From the NCBI GenBank assembly GCA_015852425.1, contig JAAAIG010000075.1, positions 1-64,000 on the forward strand: DNA of 64,000 nt, read 5' to 3'. The position numbers and the translations under genes are program-made. Every line of letters begins with the position of its first letter. Within the stretch, counting starts at the first letter, position 1. The notes beneath the pieces are model-generated. The model was given only the letters and a program-made list of their open reading frames with translations. It was not told where the DNA came from and made no database searches. This document shows positions 11,664 through 21,700 of this stretch, piece after piece. Source of the DNA: Gryganskiella cystojenkinii (lineage: Eukaryota; Mortierellomycota; Mortierellomycetes; Mortierellales; Mortierellaceae).

Positions 11664-12098
11664 GCGTCGTGATTGATTCCTGGGGGTCGTGTCCGTTGGA
11701 GCTGATTGACCGATTCGATCGTCTTTTTTTGAAGAACCTTTTTTTTGTTTGCTCAGCCTCCTTTTCTCCTGTAAGTAATTAAGGGGTACAGATGACATGG
11801 TGCAGATGTTGACTTTGAGTAAGAAACAAAAAAGAGTCTTCTTTCTTTTCTTTCTTTTGGTGGCAAAGTCCCCATGGGGTTTATTATTCTGATTACTGAC
11901 AATTACCAATTCGGGCACATTGGCCGGTATCACGATGCCACCATAGCTCGACTCAGCCATCAACTGTTTAACTCGTAAATCGGACGGTGCAGCCAAGGTA
12001 ATCAAGGTCAAATCAAGCAAGGTCAAGGTCAAGGTCAACAGTGAGTCGCGTTGAGACTGCACCCATAAGCGTTGATGGTCATCCGTGACCGTTTGCAC
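11664..12098 (-). pseudogene. 3' remnant of an unidentified gene
   Basis: One frame reads MAESSYGGIVIPANVPEL, then a GTAATT…TTACAG intron, then EKRRLSKQKKGSSKKDDR and a polar tail to the stop. Removing the intron gives a coherent basic C terminus, but upstream the frame runs into a short AAGGTC tandem repeat (about 12019-12040) and unrelated sequence. It looks like the truncated end of a gene cut off by rearrangement or insertion. I do not recognise the protein. Confidence 0.35.
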
Positions 12099-12296
12099 AC
12101 CAGGAGCAAGACCTTGGCCTCGGTCTTACACAAGTGTCCCAAGTTACAGCGGTATGCGATCGTCAAAGGATTCAGGCAACTCAAGTACTTTGCTTGTGTC
12201 GTGCTCCTGGATTTGATTGTACCGGATTGGCGCACTACCAATCTCGAGTTCCGGGATCTGGCGATTGTCGACAACTCACGTACTCCAGAGGAATAA
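12072..12296 (+). pseudogene. Possible F-box/LRR protein fragment
   Basis: A 74-codon frame contains LHKCPKLQRYAIVKGFRQLKYF and then VPDWRTTNLEFRDLAIV. The 'L..C..L' and 'W…NL…L.I' pattern resembles the C-terminal leucine-rich repeats of fungal F-box/LRR proteins. Only this fragment is present and it abuts the Ty3/gypsy piece. The assignment is tentative. Confidence 0.25.
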
Positions 12297-12304
12297 ACCG
12301 CTAA

Positions 12305-12344
12305 GGGCCGACAAAGATATATAGAAACCCATCTCTGTCGGCCC
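12305..12344. repeat. Perfect-looking hairpin between two gene fragments
   Basis: A 14-bp stem (12305-12318 with 12331-12344, one mismatch, GGGCCGACA paired with TGTCGGCCC) closes a 12-base loop. It sits between the LRR-like fragment and the Ty3/gypsy fragment and may be a footprint of an element. Confidence 0.6.
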
Positions 12345-12398
12345 CTATCTGATACCATTCAACGATATGCACAAGCACAAATATGTCTCTGCAAGATC

Positions 12399-13256
12399 TT
12401 GCAACTACAGTCTGATGCCGAGCTGCAGGTCACACTCGAGCAGTGCCAATTTCACGTCAAGAAGGTTGAATTCCTTGGGTACATCATCTCGCCCGAAGGA
12501 ATTTCTATGGATCCCGCCAAGGTCGCTGCTATAACCTCTTGGGCCACTCCCAAATCGGCCCGCGATATTTTGGTTTTTCTTGGTTTCGCAAACTTTTATC
12601 GCCGATTCATTAAGCACTTTTCAAAGATTTTGTCCCCAATCACCCGTCGTCTCATGAAGGATGTCCCTTTCGTTTGGGATTCCGCCGCCCAGTCCTCCTT
12701 CGACGAGCTAAAGGAAGCTTTCAGCTCTGACCCTATTTTGGTCCACTTTGACCCACTCAAACCCTGGTTTTTTGGAAACGGATGCGCCCAACCCCCTTGG
12801 AATGTTATCAGCCAGCCTGGTGTTCTCCACCCTGTTGCCTTCTACTCTCGATCCTTCACGGCCCCTGAACGGAGCTACCACATCCTCGACACCGAAATAT
12901 TAGCTGTGGTCGTGGGCGTGGAGCACTTGCGACATTATTTCGCCTACTCAGACTTTCCTGCTACTGTCTTGACCGACCACAAGAACCTGGAATATTTCTC
13001 CCAAAAACGTTCCCTTAGTGATCGACAGATCCGTTATGCTGAACGTCTGTCCAAGTTTAAAGTCATGCTCGGTTACCCTCCAGGTGTTCAAAATGGTGCC
13101 TTGAACGCTCTCTCCAGGTTGCTCACGTCTAAGGAGGAGGAGGAGGAGGAGGAGGAGGAGAAGGGCTGTATCCACGATCCTATTCTGCCTCCGCCCATCA
13201 CTCTCGCCGCCTTCACCGTCGCCACCATTAATGAACAAGTCCACTTCTGCAAATAG
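12399..13256 (+). mobile_element. Ty3/gypsy retrotransposon pol fragment (reverse transcriptase end and RNase H)
   Basis: The 285-codon frame begins inside the reverse transcriptase (KVEFLGYIISPEGISMDPAK, then FLGFANFYRRFI) and runs through the RNase H domain. The second and third RNase H acidic positions are visible in ILDTEILAVV and VLTDHKNLEYF. The segment that should carry the first catalytic Asp ('TDASD' type) is replaced by an unrelated GNGCAQPP stretch, so the domain is inactive. Protease, the reverse transcriptase catalytic YXDD region, integrase and LTRs are absent. A run of GAG codons at about 13132-13160 encodes a poly-Glu tract not usual for this family. It is a dead fragment. Confidence 0.85.
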
Positions 13257-13305
13257 CCGCGAATAAGGCGAGTTTATTATATAATACTGTAAACTTATTT
13301 ATTAA

Positions 13306-13515
13306 TTAATGATACCTACAAATACACTGATGATCTTCATTGCAAAGTCCATCTATAGCGCCATGCGCTTCTTTGCAATCAACTGGACAAAGTACACTAC
13401 CGAGTAACAGGCAGAGAGGACTAACATTCCGTTTGATCAAGTCGGAATCAATAGAGACGGCGCCAACACAAACAACTCCTAAAAACAACATGGATGCTGT
13501 AACAAAGGACTTCAT
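13306..13515 (-). CDS. Secreted defensin-like peptide (CS-alpha-beta type)
   Basis: A single-exon 69-codon gene. Residues 1 to about 20 form a signal peptide with hydrophobic core (MLFLGVVCVGAV). A short propeptide ends in a dibasic KR at 28-29, a Kex2-type site, leaving a mature peptide of 40 residues. Its six cysteines (35, 43, 47, 58, 64, 66) have spacing C-x7-C-x3-C-x10-C-x5-C-x1-C. The CxxxC and CxC pairs and the GLC…C gamma-core (56-64) are the defining marks of the CS-alpha-beta fold seen in plectasin-type fungal defensins, also about 40 residues after a KR site. An antimicrobial, membrane- or lipid II-directed role is inferred from the fold only. Start choice: this ATG gives the signal peptide; an upstream in-frame extension does not. 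A TATATA stretch lies about 100 bp upstream of the ATG. Confidence 0.72.
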   Translation of the reverse strand: MKSFVTASMLFLGVVCVGAVSIDSDLIKRNVSPLCLLLGSVLCPVDCKEAHGAIDGLCNEDHQCICRYH

Positions 13516-14449
13516 AATGAGGGCAATAGCTGAAGAAGAGGCCCGCGGTTTATAATAAGAGAATAATGTAAGACGTGCATTAGCGTTCTGGTTACAGATA
13601 TGGAAAGAAAGACATATATAGATTACAAAGCGGAGAAGAGAGATGGTGAGCGTTGTATTTACCTTGTTTTGAGAGATGGGAGCGTGCAGGAAAAATGTAT
13701 TACTTGCAGTATTTTTCGTGTGGAGAAAGCTGAATAAGGTAGGAGAGGCACAAGAGCAGGCTTTATATCTCAAGGGATGTGGCGTCTTGTGTGGAGAATG
13801 GATTTACAGTGATAAGGATGTCGATATGAGTTTCAGATGAAGACTAAAGAAAATCATAGGCATAACTGATCAAGAGAGGTGTAAAAAAAAATCCTTACAT
13901 TGTTTGCACGTAAAGAGAGCTGGGGATGATGAGAGGGAAGAGAGGAGGAGGATGGCGACCTTTAAATATTGAGGGAAAGTAGACTCAGGACAACTGCAGT
14001 TCATGAGGGCAATACACAGTCCTCTGTAGTCTGTTGCTGATGATGACAGTGTTGTGGCAGAAAAATAAGGCGCTGCAGGACACTAACAGACCCATGCAAA
14101 GCATAAAAAGTGGGGCGCTGAAACGATCAGGAGCATTCCGAGAACAGGCGACCAAGAGAAAAGAGATAAAGGGGAGGCTGAAAATAATCAAGGGATTGGA
14201 AAAAGAGAGGGTTGTAAAACCCAGGGAAGGAGAAAAGCGAGGGAAGCGAAAAGCAAAAGATGGGGAAAGCAAGAGATGAGAAAAAATCAAGGGCATGCTG
14301 TAAAGAAGAGGACACCAGGGCATGCTGACAACAGGAGAGTAAAATTTAAAAAAAATTAAAAAAAAGGGTTGGAATAGCAGGAGATGAAAAAACAATCAAA
14401 GAATGGAAAAGCAAGAGATGCAAAGCAAAGGGGAAAAGGTAAAGGGTGA
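13516..14449. other. Intergenic, defensin promoter side, no further gene seen
   Basis: Purine-rich sequence on the plus strand (GGGAAGAGAGGAGG-type runs) with open frames only because stops are rare in such composition. TATA-like sequences at 13613-13621 and 13762-13767 (minus strand) may serve the defensin-like gene. Confidence 0.4.
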
Positions 14450-15160
14450 AATATTGAGGGAGAGAGATCAAGTTAGAGAACGAGCTTTCGAGACTAGACG
14501 AGATGGACTTCCTGTATCAAATCAGGGAATATCGTCGACGCGTGGCAGCACTGGCTCAGAGCCATGCTCGAAATCAGAGCCCAGGATCAGGATGTGCAGG
14601 TACAGAAAGAAGATAAAGGGCTGACCTTGCTCCAAGATCAGGACCCCTGGAGCCAGCAAGAGCAAGATCATCGACAGGAACAACAGGAACGATAGGAACA
14701 ATGTCATCCTGTACGTCACCATCCCTTACATCCAGCCCCAGCTGAGGAGCAGCAATGCCCTCTGGGTCACCGATATGGACCTGGTCATCAAGAACGACTC
14801 GGTGATGAAGATGAACTCGATCAGCATGGCCAACATGATCAGTAGGTTTATCAGGATGAGTAATCACAAGAACTTCAGCAACAAGGACACATACAAGAAC
14901 AACGGCAACAACAAGAGCAACTTAGAGTTCAACTGCAAAAGATCCAACAAAAGCTGCAACAAGTTCAAGAAGTACATGAGCAGCAAGGATTGGAACTGAA
15001 ATGGCAAGGCGTCAAGTTTGGAGTCGACAAGTTGTTCTTGGAGATGGCTCTGCAGTTCAAGATGAACAAAGTGGATCACACATGGATAGGCAGCCCATTT
15101 GAAGACCAAGCGGGTGATATCGTCCCGGTAATTCCTGCTCTCCTCAGCAACCTCCTGTGA
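14450..15160 (+). pseudogene. Decayed glutamine-rich coiled-coil gene
   Basis: A plus-strand frame starts around KLENELSRLDEMDFLYQIRE, shifts frame near 14560, and continues as a Gln-rich chain (SQQEQDHRQEQQER, later QEQRQQQEQLRVQLQKIQQ) ending KWQGVKFGVDKLFLEMALQ before a stop at 15158-15160. Three further in-frame stops interrupt it (near 14694, 14843 and 14861). The composition and heptads argue that this once coded a coiled-coil protein. No family was recognised. Confidence 0.4.
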
Positions 15161-15396
15161 CCGCGTCTGGGCTGAAGTAGGGTGTCGAGGTTGCAGAGTC
15201 CCTTCAACCACCTCGCTTTGTGAATCTGCGAATAAAAAGAACACCCCCTCCCGTCCGTCATATCCCGTTCAATAGCTTAAATTCTTTCACACCTCGACCT
15301 CCGAGACAAAACGAGACTATTTGTCAACAGCCGCCTTTTTGTTATGACAACGGCACCCGTCCGTCCAGTTCTTCTTGAACTCTTCCTTCCTTCCTT

Positions 15397-15411
15397 CCCC
15401 CCCCCCCCCCC
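15397..15411. repeat. Poly-C tract
   Basis: An uninterrupted run of about 14 cytosines lies about 80 bp upstream of the KAR5 start codon in CT-rich sequence. Such tracts often mark promoter-proximal slippage sites and assembly uncertainty. Confidence 0.7.
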
Positions 15412-15488
15412 CATTTCCTTCATCCTCTCTTTCACACTCTCTCCTGTCGCGTTGAATAGACCTTGCCTAGTACCACTGCCTTGCAGCC

Positions 15489-18434
15489 ATGTTCTATCAC
15501 TACAGCAGACGAGGACCCTTGGTGGTGCTCGTCACTCTCACGCTCTTTATCCTACTCTTACTCATTCAACCCTCGAGTGCGACCATTTTTGACTGGAAAA
15601 AGACCGACTGGTACTCGACACAAGAAGATCTATACCACCATCACACCGCGGACGCACATCCAACAGCAGTTACTCTTGACGATCTATCCGTTGTCAACCG
15701 TGGTATCGGTAATACTCGACATTTTGTTCGTCTTCTATAGAAGATTAGTTTAAACTCCCTCGATGTCGCACTTGGGACCACGGCTAGAGACTCTTCCCTT
15801 ACCTCACTCTCTATTTCGTTTTTTTTGCTATATTTTAAATAGAGTCCCTGGATGCACATGACCATAGAACGGACGACTGCTTCAGAGATGCTGCCAAGGC
15901 CCTCCGTCAGGGGTGTCAGGGTATCGAGCTGGACAAGGACGAGAAGACGAAATGTATGGGCCTCAGTCATGGATCACCGTCATCAGGAAAGAGTGCGAAA
16001 AATATTATTTGCACACAATGTGATTAAAGCAAACCTCGTCTTTCTCTTTTTTCTTTTTATTTTTTTTATCACTTCTTAGATGCTATTCGATTGACAGTCT
16101 GCGAGATCGAGACCGCACATCTCAAGGTCCCTGAGGACTGTCTCCGGATCGGGCTGTCAACAGCGCCTTCCAAGAGGATAGAGAAAATCACCAGCAAGTG
16201 TATTCAGTAAAGTCAATGTTCGATAGCTGGGCATGATGATCCATGGGAGCAAACGGATGGACACCGACTATTGATCGTTATAATTGACTATGACTGGTTT
16301 CTTTCTTATTTTTCGCCGCTTAGATCTCTTGGACGAGTCCCTCAGCACTGGACATCATATACGGGCTATTTTCGAGAAGTCAATATGATGTGCTTGGCTG
16401 TTCGGTATTCCATTGAGCAAGGTACAAGGATGTGATACGGGATATATCAGAGCTAAAAGACCTCAATGGGGAAAAAATACTCTGTGGCAACTGACATTCA
16501 CTTTTATTTTATATATGAATTAGAAGAGTTACGGTCCTTGCAGAGGAATTTGACGAGGGCACAGGAGGATCATATCAGAACCCTGAGACATCATCAAGAG
16601 GAACTCACACTCACACACAAGTTGCAGATGGATCAACTTGAACAACTTCTCCATCTCCATGCGAACCTTAGCGCTGAGGTCAAAAGCACTCTGGTAAGAT
16701 CCTTACCTGTTTCTATGAGTAAGCACATACGGCAGGGTGAACCCATCGGTTCTATCTCTCAGATTTATTTGGTGTCCCCCCCCCCACTTTTTCTTCTTTT
16801 GTCTTCTAGACCACGACCAACACAGTTCGGGACTCGTTGTCCTCGATCCACAAAGATGTCTCGGATCTGTTGATCAAGACCAGTAACGACATTGCTAAAC
16901 AACAAACACATGCTCTTTCATCCCTCAAAGGAGCCAATGACAAGATCTTATCTGAATACCAAAGGGGGATTGCACAGGTAAAAAAAAAAAAAAATGCCCG
17001 AGGAAATTACGGAACGAGAGGTTTGATACGAACACGAATCCAACATAAGCGTTTCATTAACGTTCTTTTTTCTCTTCCTTTCTTTTGGAATGCGTAAACG
17101 CAAGATCTTGGGGTCCATCTCTAAATCCCTTCAGGCCTGGAATCACGGGTTGGACTTCACACTCTCGCGCGCCAAGGACTTTGACAGCGTGGTCGATCGA
17201 CATCAGGTAAAACTTTCTTCTTCTTGGATGTTAATTACTTAACTATCAGATGATCGGTGCATTTTCTGACCAGGATTAATTTTTGTCCGCGTGCCTGTTC
17301 TCGTAATAGGTTGGTGTCCTGGAAGCCAGCAAAGGGCTAGAACTCATCCATGATCGGATTGGACAATCTCAACGTGAGTTGGAAAAAACGATCCACATCG
17401 CCCTCGATGGAGCAAATTCTTTGACGACTCAATCCGCTCAAAACGCAAAAGAGATTCTCCGATCCACCGAGGAGACGAAACAGTCGGTCCATTTGACACT
17501 TATGGCGATGCAAGATCAAGGATTTTTGAACTGGCAAGAAATCCTGGATCAATTCGGAACGGATCTCGCGAGAGCTCAAGAAGAAGCCACGTTCGCACTC
17601 GACATGTTCACATCCAAGGTCGAGGGCGCCACGACTGTGACACATTCCAAATTGCAAGAGATGCATCATCTCACGACCGAGATGCACACGAGACAAGCCC
17701 AGTTCTTCCAGCCGTTGCAAGTCCTCTTCAAAGGCGCGATGCTTCTGGAAGGTAATAAAAGAAAAAGGCGAGAGAAAAAAATCGTCAGTGTTCACAGCGG
17801 AGAGTCATCGTCGTTTTGGGTTATTAACACGAGTGTTTCGGTTTGTTCCACAAATTTCAGGAGTACCCGATGAGTTTGCATTGTTGGCCCTGTTATGCCT
17901 GTGTCTGTACACGCTCATCCACGGACTCATGGTGACGACTTTAGTCTTGATCTTCACCACAATCGTCTGGGCTACTGTAAGAGCAATAGTTCCCTCGGTC
18001 TTGTTCTCAAGGGTCCTGTTCTGTTTGCTAATCTTGTTGTGCCTCTTTGAGCTCTACCCTTGGTGGTTTCTCCGGATTCGAATCCAAATTCCTTCCATCC
18101 CTCAATCCCTTCTATCCCATCACTCACTAAACGATCGCTCTCCTCGATTCCTACTGCCGCTCCTTCTTCCTCGCCGTTGGTTTCTCTTCCATCTCTTTCA
18201 CCGACTCTGTCTCCTCCATCATCTTCGTCTCAACCTCTTTCTCGAGCTTACTCGAGCAAGACTTCTGCGGAGGAGAAACCAACAAAACACCAAGTCAATC
18301 GTGTGCAGCACACAGCTCTTGATTCCAATGTTGTGATCTCCCCAGGTAGTGTCGACTCCTCCCCTGCTCCCTCTCAAGGAACAGGTCTCGAACTGAACAC
18401 ATGGAAGCGTTTGATCTCTGGACCACGAGAGTAA
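15489..18434 (+). CDS. KAR5: Nuclear fusion protein, KAR5/Tht1/Brambleberry family
   Basis: This family acts in the ER and nuclear-envelope lumen in fusing nuclear envelopes during karyogamy. Nine exons fit in frame: 15489-15708, 15843-15953, 16080-16206, 16324-16421, 16524-16693, 16810-16977, 17105-17206, 17310-17751 and 17861 on. A signal peptide (LVVLVTLTLFILLLLIQPSSA) leads the chain. The diagnostic cysteine-rich segment reads DCFRDAAKALRQGCQGIELD, KYAIRLTVCEIETAHLKVPEDC, with a conserved aromatic QHWTSYTGYF and later cysteine. A long helical luminal region and hydrophobic membrane segments (LALLCLCLYTLIHGL, LVLIFTTIVWATV) follow. The C terminus is unsettled: the frame continuing exon 9 stops at 18336 and is L/R/H-rich, while another frame ending at 18434 is Ser/Pro-rich and more protein-like. 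An indel or missed intron near 17980-18060 is possible. Confidence 0.85.
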
Positions 18435-18719
18435 CCGAGCAATGAGTTCGCCCAAGACTCACAGTCAAATTCTTTTTTGACTATTTACTACTCTTTCTTT
18501 CTTTGACACCTAACGATATTGCTTGTATTCGACAAACAACAATTATAATGAATCCTCCATTTTTGCTTCATAAAAAAAAAAAGGTCCCTACGCAACAACC
18601 ACTGGCATTCACCGTCATTTCTTAGGATGCATCTTGCGATTACTATCGTACAAAACAAAAATACACTATTATTGAAATCAAGGAGGAAAAAATGAGAGAA
18701 AAAAAAAGAAACCATCTGT

Positions 18720-21700
18720 TCAAACAAGCAAGTAGAAATCCTGTCCAAACTGTGCACCACTGCTGCTGGTCCCACAACCAAACGCTCGGCCTGTAAAACT
18801 CGTCAGAAACAGGTTCCATTCCTTGCCCAAACAACGTCCCAAAAGTCCCCAAGACGAGACCGGGTCTGCTGCTTGACTTTTAGACCCACGACCGGAAGAG
18901 TGGATTAAATTGTACCAGACAGACCCTCCACCGTACTTCATCGATAAAGGTCCACCGGGCAACTGTGGTGGTTTCAAAAGAACAGAATGAAGCGACCTTT
19001 GGACTTGTCGATTGAACCTTGGATCCAGATACGAGATTTCTTGAGAGAAATCTAAATGTGAACTCAGCAGACTCCAAAGGATCCATTGCAACCTCCTCAT
19101 CCGTGCACTCGGCGTAGACGGACGTGGTTGTTGCTGTGAAGGCAAAGGAGATCGCGCTTGATGAGGTTGCTGAAGCGATGGACGGTGATGTTGAAGTCTC
19201 GACCCTTGCTCAAACGAATCTCCAGACATGGCACTATCGAGCCCTACCTCGGACATGATGTCGCCAGCCCAACCCTGCGGATTCAACAGTCGCGCCATCA
19301 GCTCTCGAAAGACCATTGCCTCTGAATTCGCGGACACAAAAGAATGTCCCGAGAGAAACTCGCCAAAACGGGATTCCAGAGTCGAGAGATTTTGGACACC
19401 GGGGATTCGGTTTGCAAAATCACCATAGATGGCTTCTGGCAGGACTTCGGCAAGTGCTGGGTCCGGCTCAGGTTCTTCTCCAGTCACCACGTTATCGTCT
19501 TCTTCAAGGGATCCGCCAAGAGTGATCATCATATCCAGACTGTGGTCAAAAGTCACCTGGACAAGCTCTAGTAGTGCCTCTCGCCAGGAACTATTCTTTT
19601 CGTCTATTGGTCGTGTACAAACAAAGAAGAAAAAGAAAAAAATGATTGGGTGGGTTAGTATTTCGAATGCTTCTATTGCTTTGCACTGGTCGATTCATAA
19701 AAGAGGTGCCTTTCCACTTACAGAAATCAGGATGCTGCGATTTCATCTTGCAAGCCACCTTGACGATCGACTTGATTGCTTGCAAAAGCTGACTGAAAAG
19801 ATAAAGTCCCTGGTACGCAACTCGTTCTTGATCCGAAATCTGATTTTGATACTCAAACGCTGTAGCTGCCGCTCCTGCCCTACCAGCGCTGGTAAACGCA
19901 GCGGTTGCGATCTGATTCCTTGCCGTTTCAAGTAAACGCGTCCGGGTCACGGCATCATAACATCCTCCCAGACTCTGTAACATGGGCAAGAACATAATCG
20001 ACGTTTCCTTTTGAAAAGTGTCAAACGCTGTGAGTGACGACGCAACCCTTGCATCGCTCGCACTGTTGCTCCCTCCAGAGGTTGATGTTGCTGCTGTATT
20101 CCTTCGGCTAGGGGTTGATGGAAGTTGAGAGATATCACTTGACAAAGCCTCGATCAACGACTGGAGCCATCGAGTAGCAGGTATAGCGACCGTCATCAGT
20201 CCAGCCGTCGCACTCCATCGGGAGGTCGCATTTGGTCCAAGACGTCGATTACTGGCTCCAATACGCATAAAAGAAGGGCAATGACCCTCATCCGGTCGAT
20301 CACCCAGAAATGCTGTCAAAAAGGGCTTGAACAGCGCTGATAGCAATAGCGTTCGAAATCTACTCAAGACGAGGTTCCTAAAAAACGTAATTTCATGAAA
20401 GTAAAGTAAAATCGGTCAGTCAGCCGTTCGATATTAAAAAGGTTCTACAAACCTTTGCCCCTGTTTTTTTTTTTTTAGCTGATTAAAAGGATGGATACGA
20501 ACCATTGCTTGCGATCATCCGTTTCCAGGGTAGCGTTTCGTAAACTGCTCGTCAATGTCCACAACGCATCCCGAGAGACTTCTGACTGTTCTTTGATCCG
20601 AACGCCTTGATTGGCAACAAGCGTTTGAATGGTCGGTTTCGATCCAACCGAGGGTGGTCCATTCTGAGTCAAGAGGGACCCAGGGCGAAAATTTGAGGTC
20701 ATCGCCGGTGATTGAATTTCCTCGGCAGTTTGTTCGGATTGTCCATAGACCGTCTGATTGCAATCCACCACTCTAATCTTGAGAACCGACGCGACCGAGG
20801 TTGAGGCTTTTGTTACCGCTGTAACAGTCGACGGGATAGGCGGCAAGAAATCAGAACCGACAGAGTATTCGCTGGACAAGTTAAACCGAAATGAATTTGA
20901 TCCTCTGACGAGTCTGAGTTGGTTTAAAGTCAGCTCCAGCAGCTCCAAGAAGAATTGCTTGTCGCCAGTCTGACTCAAAATTGCGTATCCTCGAATCTTT
21001 TGGTGAATGTAGACATTGTCACTAAAAATGAATTGTCAGAAAAAGGATAGCAATGAGTAAGCATAAAAAAAAACATTACGTCGATAATTTGGCCCGCAAG
21101 AGTGAAACTGCAACAGCCCCTGTGATTATTCCCACTTACTGTCGAGGCTGGGGAAAGAAGCGGGATGAGGTCAAGTAACCTAATATGCTCTCTTGGGATC
21201 CTGTCAGAGGCGAGTTCTGCACAATAAGGCCACAGTGCTGAACAACACAGCCTACAACATGATGTGCTAACTCCACATGCACCCTGTTGTCCCGCACCAT
21301 CTTTTTGGAGCTCAAGCGCTATATTTTAGCATTGTTAATGAATGTCAAAGGAGAATGTTAGAAATCAATCTTCAAGGTCATGTTCTTGTCAAAAAATCAN
21401 NNNNNNNNNAGAGAGGTCTCTCCTTACAACAGTACTTACCTCATAATCTTGTTTAATCTGCCGCAAAAGCTGTCCCAAAAAGGTTTGGTATCGATTTTTC
21501 GCTGCCAGCGCCAAATGAACAGCGTCCCCGGACCGCAACTCAAGATATCGCTCGCCCATGTTACTCAGGACTTTGCTCAAAATCTGAAGTCTCGATTCCT
21601 TGAACTCTTGCTTTAGCCTCCGCTCAAGAGCAGAGTCCATCAAAATCTGGTCCACAATAATATTGTCCGTCGTCTCTTTTGGACCTGCCGGCGCTCGGTC

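Noticed and set aside
12305..12344. Hairpin as a tRNA or terminator
   Set aside because: No cloverleaf arms or anticodon context, and fungal RNA polymerase II genes do not use such hairpins; more likely an element footprint.
12035..12358. A 107-codon minus-strand frame over the LRR-like fragment
   Set aside because: It is antisense to the LRR-like reading and has no pattern of its own.
13306..13773. A longer start for the defensin-like gene giving 155 residues
   Set aside because: The extension places the signal peptide in the middle of the protein; the internal ATG at 13513-13515 gives a normal secreted precursor.
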